Source: Symsagittifera roscoffensis
Taxonomy: Eukaryota > Xenacoelomorpha > Acoela > Convolutidae
Assembly (NCBI RefSeq): GCF_963678635.1
Contig: NC_087069.1
Span: 24,356,303 to 24,420,302 of the forward strand
Direction: 5' to 3'
DNA length: 64,000 nt
Below the pieces are notes generated by a model. The model had not been told where the DNA came from and ran no database searches. It saw nothing but the letters and a program-made list of their open reading frames with translations. The position numbers were made by a program, and so were the translations under genes. This document shows positions 10,541 to 21,560 of this stretch, piece by piece. The number at the start of each line of letters is the position of its first letter. The first letter of the stretch is position 1.

Positions 10541-11500
10541 GCAATCGGCCCTCTTTCAAAAAATATCCTTTTTTGGCTTCAAAGTAATAAACTCCTACCT
10601 CTTAATCTGTACGGAACTAATGACCTTATACCGTTGAAAATACCAATTATGTGAAATGGGTATGATCTTGAATGATTTTCAACTACACAACAAGCACTGA
10701 ATCATTCTCTCAAATCTGCACCTTTGTCTAACAGATTTTTTGATCTTGCCTGTATTTTAATTTCCGTTCTCCTGTAGTTTGCTGTTTTACATTGAAATTT
10801 AGTTTACCAACCCCATTTACGTCTACGTTTTGGTTTTTTTTTTAAATATTTCCTGGGTTTATGTTTTGAGCTTTATGTCTTGTTAACTGATCAGCAAAAA
10901 ATGTTTCTTCTGCGTGTCGGTGTTTTTGGTTAAGCGAGTGTCAAATCATTATTTTTTGGTGATGTTACTGCTTTGTTGAAATTTATTTTCATTCAAGCTA
11001 AATCGAAACAAAATTTGTTTGTCATTTTTGTCTGTAATAGATATATACTGTATTAACCAATCAGATATAAGATTTTAAGTTGTTTAATTCAAACAAGTGT
11101 GCTCATTTTGTGCATCATCAGGATCAGAACTTTTAAAACTCTTTAAACAACGATCAAGGAACTGGAAAAAATAACAAAGATATCAGAAAAATTTTTCTAA
11201 AAATCTCTAACCGATTAAAATTGTACATTTGTAATTACATAATTAACTAACTAATATTTAATAACATTCTCCTCTAAATTTCTTAAAAATTTTTACTTTA
11301 ATTGTTACAACGTTCGGTTTTTAAAAAAATTTTAGAAAAATTTGATCTGTTAGTTTAATGATTTTGGACTACAATTTGAGTGTTAATTCTCGACTCTTGA
11401 ATTTATCGCGCTTGATTTTTGGCGTTTTCCTCTAAATATGCAGAGCCTCTAGTATGAGTATCTTATGAGTGTTGACTGTTTAGTCTGTAATTCCTGAATT
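10541..11500. other. Non-coding; contains a diverged LTR-like patch
   Basis: No open frames of note. 11070-11170 (AATTCAAACAAGTGTGCTCATTTTGTGCATCATCAGGAT) resembles the LTR-like units at about 39260 and 40860, so it may be an old LTR fragment. The words TATTAACCAATCAGA at 11050 recur in the TIR elements near 61.9 and 63.1 kb. Confidence 0.4.
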
Positions 11501-11504
11501 TAGC

Positions 11505-12730
11505 TAAGCAGTACTGCCTACCTCCTGACTACATTCTAGCGAATGCTGTCCTACTGGGGAGTCCTCTTTGCGATGTTCATCAATCCGCGTGGCTGATTAC
11601 CGCATTTTTTGGACGAGAGAGGTGGAGTTACATCCACTAAGTGTAAGCTTATACACCAATTTATACTCTGGATCTCAGCTCAACCGGAAGGAAGTTTTCA
11701 GGGATGGCGAGCAAATAATTGGTGCCCTGGATATTTTCCGCACCTTTGTAGCTAGCAATTGCTATAGATTGCCTCGATATTGCATTATCAAAATGGGGTG
11801 AATCTTTCAATCAGCGGTCATTTCTCTCTTTTGATGCCATAATCTCGAAACTTTTGTTTTCTCAAAGATTATTTTAAGAGTTTCAAACACAACCCTATCC
11901 GACCATTTTTTCTTGATGTTGATTCTCAATCCCTTGTTTCCGATTGTTCTCCAATGCCTTATCAAAATTTACCCATCTTGAGGTACATGAGTAAACCCCA
12001 TGAACCATCCTATACGGAACGTTTTTTTTTTGTACTGCAACGAAGCGTAGCCTCTGGAATTAAGTTTGGTGCGTAGCCTCTGAATCATTCCTTAGAGGAC
12101 TGTAAAGGTGCGTAGCCTCTGAACTATCTCTTAAAGGACATTTTTTTTGTACTGCAAAGGTGCGTAGCCTCTGATATTAAGAACACGTCACAAGTACCAT
12201 CCACTTGTGACCTGTTTTCGTGAGTCCACGCTGAGATCTAAATCCAAAAAGGCCGATTTACTATCAAGTTTGTCTATAGTAAACTGTAGTTTTGGATGCA
12301 ACACACTTGCAGCCTCGGGGATTACACCAGGACCGCCCCCTCACAGTTCTAACTATATCATCCACATATCGTAGAACAACTTCATCACCATTCGCAGTGC
12401 AATCTGCTCCCTGTTGTTTTTTGCAAATCATTCAATACCAGAGTGTTTTTGCGATATTTGCATATTTGGAAACCGACATATTAACCCACCCTAAGTTAAA
12501 CTATTTCAAGCAGGCTTGGCATTCTATCACTTTAGTTCGATAAGTAACTTTTACTGACATCCAGGGCAGACTCCGTTTTTATCCTCAATTAGTATCCTCA
12601 ACTTCGTTACTTCTTCCATTAATGCAGGTCCGTATTCTTTCAGCCATAATTTGGCCAGTTTTTGTGCAAGTGAGTCGCCCATGCCATAAATCAATGAAGG
12701 TAAAGTGAAACTAATTCACCGCCAAATTTA
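11505..12730 (-). pseudogene. Penelope-like retroelement fragment: RT plus GIY-YIG-like domain
   Basis: Minus strand, read from 12730 downwards. SLIYGMGDSLAQKLAKLWLKEYGPAL comes first. RT motif GDEVVLRYVDDIVRTVRG (about 12346-12400) follows, then VIPEAASVLHPKLQFTID and SAFLDLDLSVDS, and a thumb-like RGYAPLQYK block. About 300 bases on, the frame reads LVYKLT-SGCNSTSLVQKMR and IDEHRKEDSPVGQHSLEC. These resemble the GIY-YIG endonuclease that Penelope-like elements carry after RT. The order RT then GIY-YIG is diagnostic for that class if the second domain is right. Stops and frameshifts show it is dead. The Tyr-Val-Asp-Asp box is intact. Confidence 0.55.
12030..12175. repeat. Four copies of GTGCGTAGCCTCTGAA-type word inside the Penelope-like fragment
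   Basis: The word (A/G)GCGTAGCCTCTG recurs at about 12047, 12073, 12111 and 12162. On the minus strand it encodes the same RGYA element of the RT thumb region. It is a local tandem amplification of coding sequence after insertion. Confidence 0.6.
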
Positions 12731-13620
12731 GTAATTTTCTCATAGTTTTGCGAGATAGTTCCGGAGGATTCATTTGCTCTTACAACATCATCATGGCTAA
12801 CTCATCAACTTCCTTGAGCGGGTTATTAGTGTACGAGCACTTTACACCAGGGGAAACTATACTCGCAGCAGAGTGCATATGAAATTTGTCCACGCTCACC
12901 TTGGCCTTTTGAGTGTTCACTTCTATGTAAGCCCCCTCATTTTTATCAAGTTTTTAGACAATATTTTATTCATACGAGCTACAACAATAGAAACACTTCA
13001 CATCTGGAAAGTGAGATTGAGAATAAACACGCGCGATGAGTTGAGGATTAAGAAATTGACCCTTAAACTTGAGTTCCAAAGGCGAATTTTTAACTGAAAC
13101 AAAACCAACCAAAAAAAGGTTCGAAAACAAAAAATTGACATGTTCCAAAACTAAAAAATTATAAAAAATTGAAAAATTGACTTCAAGTTCAATAATATAA
13201 AAGATAATTTTATTGGAATGTCCCAGAAACTTTAGTTAGACGGTGAAAAAATAATGAAAAATTGGAGCGAAGCTCAAAATAGTGAACTTGATTGGTTGAT
13301 TTTTATGATTTTGAATTGCCAAATGTCTTGGGATAATTTCATTATTGATGATCTGTGTGTAAAATTTAAATTCTTTAAGGTTGATGATGCCAAATTTTCG
13401 AAAAACAATTTTAATTTGCATTTCATGTTCCGTCTGTTAAGATTTCAATCGTTGGAAATCCTTGTCATAAATTGCAAAAACTGGCACTTTTGGATCAGGA
13501 ATCACGTGGTTGTTGCTTCAAAACAAAGTGATGTTTTGGTTCAGTACTTTTGATTTCCCGCACTTATGGTTCAGTACTTATGACTTCATCTAAGTTCTGA
13601 CTGATTTCCCTCCTAAATTT
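12731..13620. other. No gene recognised
   Basis: AT-rich; open frames of up to 99 codons (13254-13553) resemble nothing I know and have skewed F/N/I composition expected by chance. Confidence 0.4.
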
Positions 13621-13624
13621 TTAA

Positions 13625-14110
13625 ATGGTCTATCTTGTCTCTCTGAAAGTTTTTAGGCTTGCTTTTGTGTCGGTTTATAAGGTTGATGATATTCCACCTG
13701 GCTTGCACGTTAAGACAGAATTTTACTTAAAGCCAAAATTGCTCATATGCCCCCTTGCTTCAGATAGGTTATCTAATGCCTCAATACTATCCGCATTCGC
13801 CTTGCTTACCTCAGATCTCAAGAGTCTTAACTAAAAGCTGGTTCTTGCTTGATCAGAAAAAAAACACCGTTATCCGGCACGTGAATTCCTCTAAAGTTTG
13901 GTATAATGCTAGCTGTATTTTGTGCACCAACAATGAGATGGTGTTCAACGAAAAGAAAACCCAGTTTATAATTTTCGGCAGAACTCGGGTCCAGGAAAGA
14001 TTGAATTTCAAAAAATGTCCTTTGATTCCTGACGTCAAAGTTAAAGATCTCGATTTTACCCTACAATTTGATCTAAAAATCAGCCATCATATCAAAAGTT
14101 GATTGGGACT
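13625..14110 (+). pseudogene. LINE reverse-transcriptase relic (CR1/Jockey-like)
   Basis: The first frame reads VSVYKVDDIPPGLHVKTE, which matches the YVDD box plus following strand of a LINE RT. A frame change leads to SRVLTKSWFLLDQKK, then NNEMVFNEKKTQFIIFG and VKDLDFTLQFDLKISHHIKS. These correspond to the palm/thumb segment with a VKDLG..LD..L.F..HI-type motif. Several frameshifts; no endonuclease domain is visible upstream. Confidence 0.5.
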
Positions 14111-14760
14111 GTAATACAGTATGTTTTTTGCTCTCAATAACGCAGTTTGTTTTTCTCTCTCGCGTTAGACACCAAAAAAAAATTGTTCATTTTCTATATT
14201 TCCTTGTTTTTATTCTATGATGCGAAATTTGGTTCCCTTTAGAGTTCGATATTAATTCTCTTGATACGTTTCAAAGGTGATGTACAAAGTGGATTTGCTC
14301 TTTGCCATCTCATTACGACAGACTTGTTAAGTGTATTCTTTATCCTATTACCGCACTCCTTCAGTTTAAAGACCTGTTTAAACTTCAATAAAACCATATC
14401 AGGTCAATTAAATTTTTATATCTGGGGTTACATACACATGCACGATATGCTTTGAGAAACCACGAGAGGATGTTACTTCAGGAGCCAACCACAAAGAAGC
14501 GACAAACCGGCAAAATTTTCATTCCAAGAGCGAATTTCCTGCATCTCAACTCGTCGATTTGAATTTGAGACAGCCCTGCTGTTCTTTCCCGACTGCTGAA
14601 GGAAAACGTTTTCAAGTTTGTTAGAGTGTTTTAAGATGAAAACATAGACCGATACCTCTGTAAACGATTGTCTTGCTATTTATTGCCTTTTAGTCTAATC
14701 AAGTCTTGTAATACTGCTACAATAAACGAGAGATTTTATAGGAATTGTAATTGTGCTAGT
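14111..14760. other. Probable decayed 3' part of the LINE relic; no intact gene
   Basis: The plus-strand frame of 14261-14455 starts IRFKGDVQSGF, and later DRYLCKRLSCYLLPFSLIKS is reminiscent of a LINE C-terminus. The similarity is too weak to annotate. Confidence 0.35.
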
Positions 14761-15470
14761 CGCTCATATTCTCAAATTTTATCTTGATGTCATGCTCAAG
14801 TTTAGTTCAGGAATTGAAATTAGAAGTGAAAAAAGCAAAAGAACCATTTATTAATTGCAAAAAATTGACAGAAAATTTTTCTCGAGTCAAACTACTTTTC
14901 GCATTTCGTTCGAAAGTCATTAATTCGAGTATAGCTGTCTTGTTCCCGATAGTGAACGCCGAGAACTACTGCGAGAGTGTTATAGCTGTAGCAAGGAGAA
15001 CCTTGGCTGAGCAGGTCGACGAGTGAAGCGACACAATGGTTCTTAAAACAAAACAACTTGACCTTAAACTACTAGTTCTTTCCTCAAACTTCTAGAGTTA
15101 TATTATTTTTTTTATTCACTTGATTCTAGAGTCGTTTCACTATGTGAGTACTTAATTTAAATTCTTGAGTGTATTTTACCCAGTCATGTTGAGATAAGTC
15201 GAGTTTTAAACTGATACATCTGAAATGGATCAAAGGTCCACTGTCAAATAAAAATTAATGGTATTTCCAACCCTGTTTTTAACGGCGCTCGCGTGTTTTA
15301 GGTATTTTGAGAAATAGCCATGGGGAAGTTCTTATTTCGAGAGTGGGGGTATTTAGATAGAAGCATTTGAGCTGTAACACGATCTTGAGCAAACCGAAGT
15401 GGCTCCGACCGAATGGGTTATAGGGCCTGTTTCTCTTAACCTCATATGTACGGTAAGCGGACGACTGTTA
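14761..15470 (+). repeat. 5' LTR of copy A (approximate ends)
   Basis: Shares blocks in the same order with 43263-44106 and 60099-60775: CGCTCATATT at the start, TGTTGAGATAA.., TGAAATGGATCAAAGGTCCACTGTC.AATAAA, AGCCATGGGG, TAGGGCCTGTTTCTCTTAACCTCATATGT, and an end near GACTGTTA. The ends do not show a clean TG..CA, so boundaries are uncertain by tens of bases. The unit contains a small open frame at 14784-15026 that is related to one at 38924-39160. Confidence 0.7.
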
Positions 15471-15549
15471 TGTTTTATTGGCGCTTCATTGTGTTTTATT
15501 GTGTTTTATTGGCGCATCATTCTGTATTTTACGACATCATGACTACATG

Positions 15550-15660
15550 ATGGAACCTACTTGACACAGCTCCGGGCTACATGCCCATTCTAGAATACCG
15601 GTGGTACGGTTCAACTGGATCGTGTCCACTTTCTCGTCCTACCATGATAGCTTTTTAGGT
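15550..15660 (+). promoter_or_regulatory. Conserved leader block with hairpin and splice donor, copy A
   Basis: The block GACACAGCTCCGGGCTACATGCCC...GGTACGGTTCAACTGG is retained in copy B at 44160-44270. It contains a small stem (GGGC-TACAT-GCCC, 15574-15586) and ends in CTTTTTAG/GTAAGG, a consensus 5' splice site with exon end at 15658. Its position before gag fits a major splice donor for a subgenomic RNA. Confidence 0.6.
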
Positions 15661-16385
15661 AAGGTTGTGAAAATTTTCTTGGTGCGTTTTTGGATACAAA
15701 GCTTAGATAACAGAGAAAAAAACGGGTAAATAGCATCTAGCAAAACAAAAAACTAAGAAAAAAAACTTTAAAAAAAAAACAGAAAAAAGTAGAAAATGGG
15801 CAGTGACTTCAATTTCCAGATTAGATGTAATAAACCTTTATATAATTTAAAACCATACTCATACTGCTTTACAATCGGCATCGTCGATTTGTTTACATGA
15901 TTTTAACTAGTGTCAGTATTGACTGCAAAAAAGACTAGAAACATGAGTTAAAACGCTAAGGTACCCGATAGTGAGCTCGAGATACAGAGGGTGGTCTGCC
16001 TGGATCGGATGGGGGTGATCGGAGATAGTTTTTTTAGAAACCAGAAGGCAAAGAAACCCAATTCCACAAAAGTAGTGGTGATAACGCGTGATAAAACATA
16101 ATAGACAAAATTTTGGAATGACAGCTTGTACGTAGTTGGTATAATACATTTTTTTTGGAGAATTTTAGAATACTCTTTGAGTTTTTACTTGGTCGTACTT
16201 CAAACAATCGGACTCCCGCATTCGTAAAACAATCAGATTTCATCTTGAAAAGCTTTGGAATAAAAACTGGTGTAAGAAACGGATCAGAATTTGCAAATGA
16301 TTGAGGGACCTCAAAACAATTGAGAGGCAATTTAATCGACTTGTGGCAGCATAATTGGTGGAGGGGGGGGGTGGAAATTTTTACA
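15661..16385. other. Leader of copy A, no coding sequence recognised
   Basis: A-rich tract at 15715-15790, followed by sequence shared with copy B (GGTACCCGATAGT..., about 15960 and 45131). The minus-strand open frames here have no recognisable protein. Confidence 0.5.
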
Positions 16386-16935
16386 CGAGTCTTGGAGACA
16401 GTTTTGGGAAGCTAAATCAACACAATATTCCTGGAGTCCTGGGAAGCTAAAGTAACTGCCGATAACTAATTTGCTCGAGTCGTGGGAAGCTAAATCAACT
16501 GCCCAATAATTGAGTCCTGGGAAGCAAAATCAACTGCCCAATACTTGAGTCCTGGGAAGCTAAGTCAGCTACCTAACACTTGAGTCCTGGGAAGCTAAAA
16601 CAACTGACCAACAGTTAAGTCCTGGAAAGCTCAATCAACGGCCCAACACTTGAGTCCTGGAAAGCTAAGTTAACTGTTAACTGCTCAATACTTGAATCCT
16701 GGGAAGCCTAACTAACTGCCCAACACTTGAGTCAATTGAGGCTAGAACAGTTGCCCAATACTGAAGTAATTGAGTCTTGGGAAGCCAAAACAGCTGCCCA
16801 ATACTAAGGGAACTAAGCCTTGGGAAGCTAAAACAACTGCCCAACACTAATGGGGCTGTGTCTTGAGAAGCTCAAATAGCTGCCAAACACGTGGGTTTTT
16901 GGGGTTCCTGGGCAGCTAAATCAACTGCCCTACGC
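16386..16935. repeat. Leader tandem repeat cluster, ~14 copies of a ~35-bp unit
   Basis: Unit core is TTGAGTCCTGGGAAGCTAAATCAACTGCCCAACAC, in copies of 35-43 bp with individual substitutions. It lies between the leader and gag. Copy B has 4-5 copies of a 36-bp unit starting with the same TTGAGTCCTGGGA but with a different second half, at the equivalent place. A repeat cluster between LTR and gag is also where Drosophila gypsy carries its insulator. Confidence 0.85.
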
Positions 16936-17071
16936 TAGAGTAAGAACAGTAAGAAATCTATATGATCATTAGGTTTCAAGCCAGACGGTTGAAATAGATT
17001 TTATGCCAAACTTGTTTTAGGAAAACTTAATAGCTAGCAAACCTTTATTATATTTAATTTATATGTAATAC

Positions 17072-17074
<3 letters not shown>

Positions 17075-17140
<66 letters not shown>
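17075..17140. repeat. (TA)33 microsatellite
   Basis: Uninterrupted TATATA run of 66 bases in the leader of copy A; it is absent from copy B, so it expanded after insertion. Confidence 0.95.
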
Positions 17141-17144
<4 letters not shown>

Positions 17145-17460
17145 TGTACATAAACTAAAAATATAAATAGATAGCACTTGAGAAAACAGGGCAGCATGAA
17201 CAAAAAAGCTGTCGTTACATAGAAAGGCATAGGCGTTTAAAAGCAAAATCGTCCAATAGGTTAGTCAAAACTGGCACCAGTGGCTACAATTCCGAGATTA
17301 AACAAGAGAAATATATCAGTTAGCATGGTATATGGAAGAAAAAAGAACAACTCGAGACGTAAGATGTAGCTAGTAAAAAACTTGAGAAACGACAGAGTGC
17401 CTCCCTTGCAGAAGTTGATCTAGAGACAGCTGATCAAAGTATAGCGAACTCGAGAAAAAA

Positions 17461-18850
17461 ATGGCGGAATCAACAACAATGCCAAATACCGATGAGCAAG
17501 AAGCGAAAAACTATTGACTTCTCGGCGGTAGTTATTGGCAGCGAAAATACTTGCAAGACACCAGAAAAGTTTTAAAAGAAATTTCCAGTCAAGATGACAA
17601 ACTTCACGGAGAAATTTGATGCCATGGTGGGGATGAGACCGAAAGATAAAGAAAGGTGATAAGAACAAAACATCGAATCCACGGGGAGAACGGAGTATCA
17701 TACAGCGGAAACTTCAACTGAATCGAGGGCACCACCGGTAGACATGGGGAACTTGATGCGAAAACTGGAATAGATAGAAAAAAAAAACTCGAATGCGGCA
17801 AAAAAGACCGGGCGGATCTAAAAAGGACTTCGGGCATAGCAAAAAATAGAGCCTTGATAGTTATTTCACCATGGCAAGAGCAACTTTGGAAAAAATATCA
17901 TAGATAGACAAACGAGTAGAACAGACTACAAGGAACTGGAAAGGTTCATCAAGAAAGACATGGAAGAAGTGAGAAAACGGTACGAAACCGTAAATGACAA
18001 ATGCTGGAATCTGAAGGCAAGCATGGATACAATGAGCAGAGGACAGACAGATAGTTCCTGCGCCATAGAGTCCAAGTTGGATGCGCTCTTGGGAAATTCT
18101 ATTAATCAAGATAAAGCCGTATCAGAGAAAACAGAAAGCTACCAGGAACCAGGGTAGACTTTGCAGGACCACATCGTAAGAAACAAGAATCCATTCCATT
18201 GCCTCCAATCAATCAAATCATAGGATCGGAACCAGGAAAAGCAGCAACTAAAGGAAACGGATTAAACTCAACCAGAGTTCACGAGGGAATCAAATGAACC
18301 AATTCAAGCAAAAGAGCAGGTGGTAAATTATTGAAAGTCTTCAAGAAACCTAAACAAATCAAAGATGATTTGGACGGTTGCTTTGACACATGGGTCGAGG
18401 TAATGAGGCTACATCTAGAGCAGCATAAGTTGAAGGTTGAAGGACAAGCTTGCATAGCGATCCTAAGCAATCTGGAGCGCACAGCACTGAAGTGCGTGGT
18501 AACAAAGAAATAAAGAGAACGTGATACAGTGGAAAAGATTTTCGAATTACTGTTGAACCGTTTTAGCTCTGGAATGAAGGGACATCAGCGATGATGAGGT
18601 TTGAAAAGATGAGGCAAAGGGAAGATGAATCAATTGATCGATTTCTGGATGATCTAGAGAGCTTAAGAAGTGATCCGGAGGAATACAAAAACATGAGGAA
18701 CTTCAGTTTATCTTCAAATTCATCGACGGGTTGAAGAATGACGACTTTAGAACAATGTTAAAAAAGTGGCAATCTTTTATACGCTATCGAAAGATAAGGC
18801 ACCACCCCAAGATAATGCACCAATGCGGACTATTTGAGCTCTATTAGCCC
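17461..18850 (+). pseudogene. gag: gag, copy A
   Basis: Starts around ATGGCGGAATCAACA and decays through many stops and frameshifts. The central coiled-coil segment (17960-18157: MEEVRKRYETVNDKCWNLKAS) and the capsid segment (18331-18513: FDTWVEVMRLHLEQHKL, ACIAILSNLERTALKCVV) parallel copy B and match the retrotransposon gag/capsid family. No zinc knuckle is visible in its expected place (18850-18960), although a zinc-knuckle segment is found misplaced at 20928-21139. Confidence 0.75.
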
Positions 18851-19059
18851 TCAAGCTCCATCGAAAAGCACCAGAACGCAATGGCAAGAGGTGGTGGGAA
18901 GTTGATTAAGAGTAGATAGCAGGTATACCGAAGCATATGGACCCTCACGAGTCATGCTAAATATAGATAGAATCAACATTTATACAAAGATGATGACAAT
19001 TTGTTGACGACGACATGGCGTGTCAGATCTTCGTGGGCCGAAAGGAGCTAAAAGTAAGT

Positions 19060-19700
19060 TCAATTGGACATTGCGCCATGCTTGAGGAGGACGCCAATTC
19101 TTTGAGCACGGAAGCGGATGTGTGTCTTACCAAGTACCTGATATAAACGGAAGGAAGACGTCCCTTGAAGGGGTTAGTAGATACGGGAGCCGTCTTGAGC
19201 GTCGTTTCTTTGAAACAAAGACACGGATGGTATTCGATAAGGATGACTTGATAGATTCAAGAATCCGGCTGTCGGAAGCAAACAAGGGGCGCTAAGGGTA
19301 CTTGGCACAACACCGATCACAACAATACATTTTGATTAACGCAATCATTGGACGAGTTTCATGATAGTGGAGAACCTTGACGAGTCACATCAGCAGATCA
19401 ATTTATTTTGGGCAGAAACTTTATCAGAAACTTACCGGTAATTCTAATATTGACACAGGAGTGTAAAAATCCAATTTTGTTGAGTAGTAAGGTGAGGTTG
19501 AGAGCCAATGAGGCTGCAACTGTAAGCTTGAGAATGAGGAACTTCAATGAACTCAGTGATAAAAAACAAGTATGCGTAGTACCGAACCCAAATAGCCAAA
19601 CCAAAGTGTGCCATTTTAGGAAGATCTTGCTCGATCACCAAGGGTGGCCTCTGCGTCAGTGTCTTGTTGAACATTCTTGATACACCAATCACAACCAGAA
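19060..19700 (+). pseudogene. Retroviral-type aspartic protease, copy A
   Basis: GLVDTGAVLSVVSL, with the catalytic Asp-Thr-Gly at 19180-19188, followed by a frameshifted body and the ILGRNFIRN block near 19410, the usual flap-distal GxxF/ILGxDF element. It would process the Gag-Pol polyprotein. Stops lie on both sides. Copy B has lost the DTG segment. Confidence 0.7.
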
Positions 19701-19767
19701 AAGGAGCAAATTCGGATGAGCCTTGCCGGTGAAAATTTGATTTGAAACGACTGAAAACAATAAATAT

Positions 19768-20927
19768 ATGAAGGACAACGTTTGTATCTTAAGTATATTG
19801 AAGCAAAGGAAATTTCGTCGCGAATTATTAGTACGTTTAAGTCAGAGACGGAAGATGTCCTGTCGAGCTGTTCGAACTATCCAGAAAAACCCACACCTGA
19901 GGAGTTGGATAAGAACAAACCAGTATTACCAGAAATTTAAAGGGAAAATAACGGACGAACACCTCGAAGCCATCAAAATTGTGCTAGACAGGAATCAGCA
20001 CGTTTTTTCGATACATAAGGTGGACATCTGGTGCTGTAGTTTTGTTGAATGTTGAATATAAAATAGAATTATATGAGTCCGCGGTACCGCACAGGGGGGG
20101 GGGGTGAGGATGGGAGGCGCGTAACCCCAATCGGATGCAGGTAGAAAAGAAATAGAAACATTTCTAGAGTATGACATGATAGAATGATCCAAATCACCGT
20201 ATGCGTGTGGAGTAGTGATGGCCAAAAAGAACGGAGATCAACTACGATTTGGTTGGGACTTCTGATATCTGAGCTTTCGATGCTTATCCCATCCCGAGGA
20301 TCGACGAGAGCCTTTCAAAAATTTGGGATACGAAATTTTTAGCAATTCTCGATCTGGGTTCGGCCTTTTGGCAGGTACCACTTAGAAAACAAGACATTAA
20401 CAAAACTGGCTTTGCTTGTGAGCTGGGATTGTTTCAATGGAAAAGGATGCCATTCGGCCTATGCAACGCGACAGCTACATTTCAGCGACTGATGGCACCG
20501 GCACTAACAAGAGTAACTGAGAAGAATGGGAATTTGTCAATCTGTTGCGTGGACGACGTGGTGAAATCAACGCCAACCTTTCAGGATCACATCGACTACC
20601 TGGACAAGTGTTTGCATGAAAAAGGCAGGACTGAAGTGAAAGCCATGGAAATGCCAAAACTTGAAGGACTCAATAAAACGCCTTGGGAGAATGGTGGACA
20701 AGTATGGCATCAGACCAGATCCAGACGCAGTTGAGGCAGTCCTGACTTAGAAATTACCAAAGACTAAACATCAGCTGATGACCTTTCTTGGTTTCGCGAA
20801 CTACTGTAAAGATTTCACCAAAGGATACGCGGACAAAATATGCCCGATGCAACAATTCATGCGGCATAAACGCAAGAAGTTTACATGGAATATCACAGCA
20901 GATCAGTCCTTTCAGAGAATAAAAGAG
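19768..20927 (+). pseudogene. Reverse transcriptase, copy A
   Basis: Fragments in changing frames follow the copy B RT: ITDEHLEAIKIVLDRNQHVFS, GDQLRFGWDF, LDLGSAFWQVPL-like sequence, FQWKRMPFGLCNATATFQRLM, and a catalytic box at 20546-20557 reading CVDD (first position Cys instead of Tyr or Phe, both Asp kept). TFLGFANYCKDFTKGYADK is the connection. A G10 run near 20093-20102 marks one frameshift. Inactive. Confidence 0.85.
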
Positions 20928-21139
20928 GGACCAACATGTTTCCGCCTGTTCTGCTTAAAAACAAAACATAAAAGCGGTAGGCTATTTTGTTGACGACCTT
21001 GATGCGACCGATGAGGACCAGGAAGAGTATGTGAGAGGACTCATATTGAGATATGGACCAAGATGCTTCTTCTGCAACTTGGAGGGACATTTCAAGTCAG
21101 ATTGCACTCAATTCTGGGATGCAGTAGCGGACGCGAAGA
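20928..21139 (+). other. 212-bp insertion carrying a CCHC zinc knuckle between RT and RNase H, copy A
   Basis: Copy B passes directly from QRIKKE to LCEATVLG. Copy A has 212 extra bases at this point, bounded by AAGAG on both sides. They include a frame VDDLDATDEDQEEYVRGLIL then CFFCNLEGHFKSDC, a perfect C-x2-C-x4-H-x4-C nucleocapsid knuckle, then TQFWDAVADAK. The knuckle belongs in gag, so this looks like a template-switch transfer of gag sequence into pol. Confidence 0.7.
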
Positions 21140-21560
21140 GTTTTGCGAGGCTTCCGTATTGGGTATGCCAACAGGGAATGGCATGTACGTCCTAGACGCA
21201 GATGATTCAATGGTCGCGATTTCTGGGATACTTCATCAAGAGCAAGAGTGGAATGGCAAGACCGTCTTGAATCCAATAGCGTACGGGAGCAAATCCTAAG
21301 CGATACGGAAATGAAGTACGGGGCGCCCAAGTCAGAGATACTGGGCAGCGAGCCATTCAAGTTACGGGTGGATAACAGATCATTGTCTTGACTGAAAACG
21401 TACTCAATGAATCAAAATTACATCGGGAGATGGATAGTGCGTCTAGATGGTTAAATTAAAGTAAATGAGCACAAGACCAGAGACAAGCAGAGAATGCAGA
21501 CAGCTTGAGAAAGAAGACAGAATTTAACGAGAGACAAGAGCAGAGAGAAGTTGACAGGCC
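21140..21560 (+). pseudogene. RNase H, copy A
   Basis: ASVLGMPTGNGMYVLDADDSMVAISGILHQEQ..., NPIAYGSKS and, after a stop, SEPFKLRVDN with later IGRWIVRLDG. This is the Ty3/Gypsy RNase H order (DAS-like strand, GSK-L, TDN-like, then R.LDG). The usual DAS has become DDS. Frameshifted. Confidence 0.75.

Noticed and set aside
16386-16935. Possible CRISPR array (regular 35-bp repeats)
   Set aside because: Units are contiguous without unique spacers, lie in a retroelement leader, and the genome is eukaryotic.
17861-18109. Minus-strand frames over gag of copy A
   Set aside because: Antisense shadows; sense-strand gag similarity to copy B explains the region.
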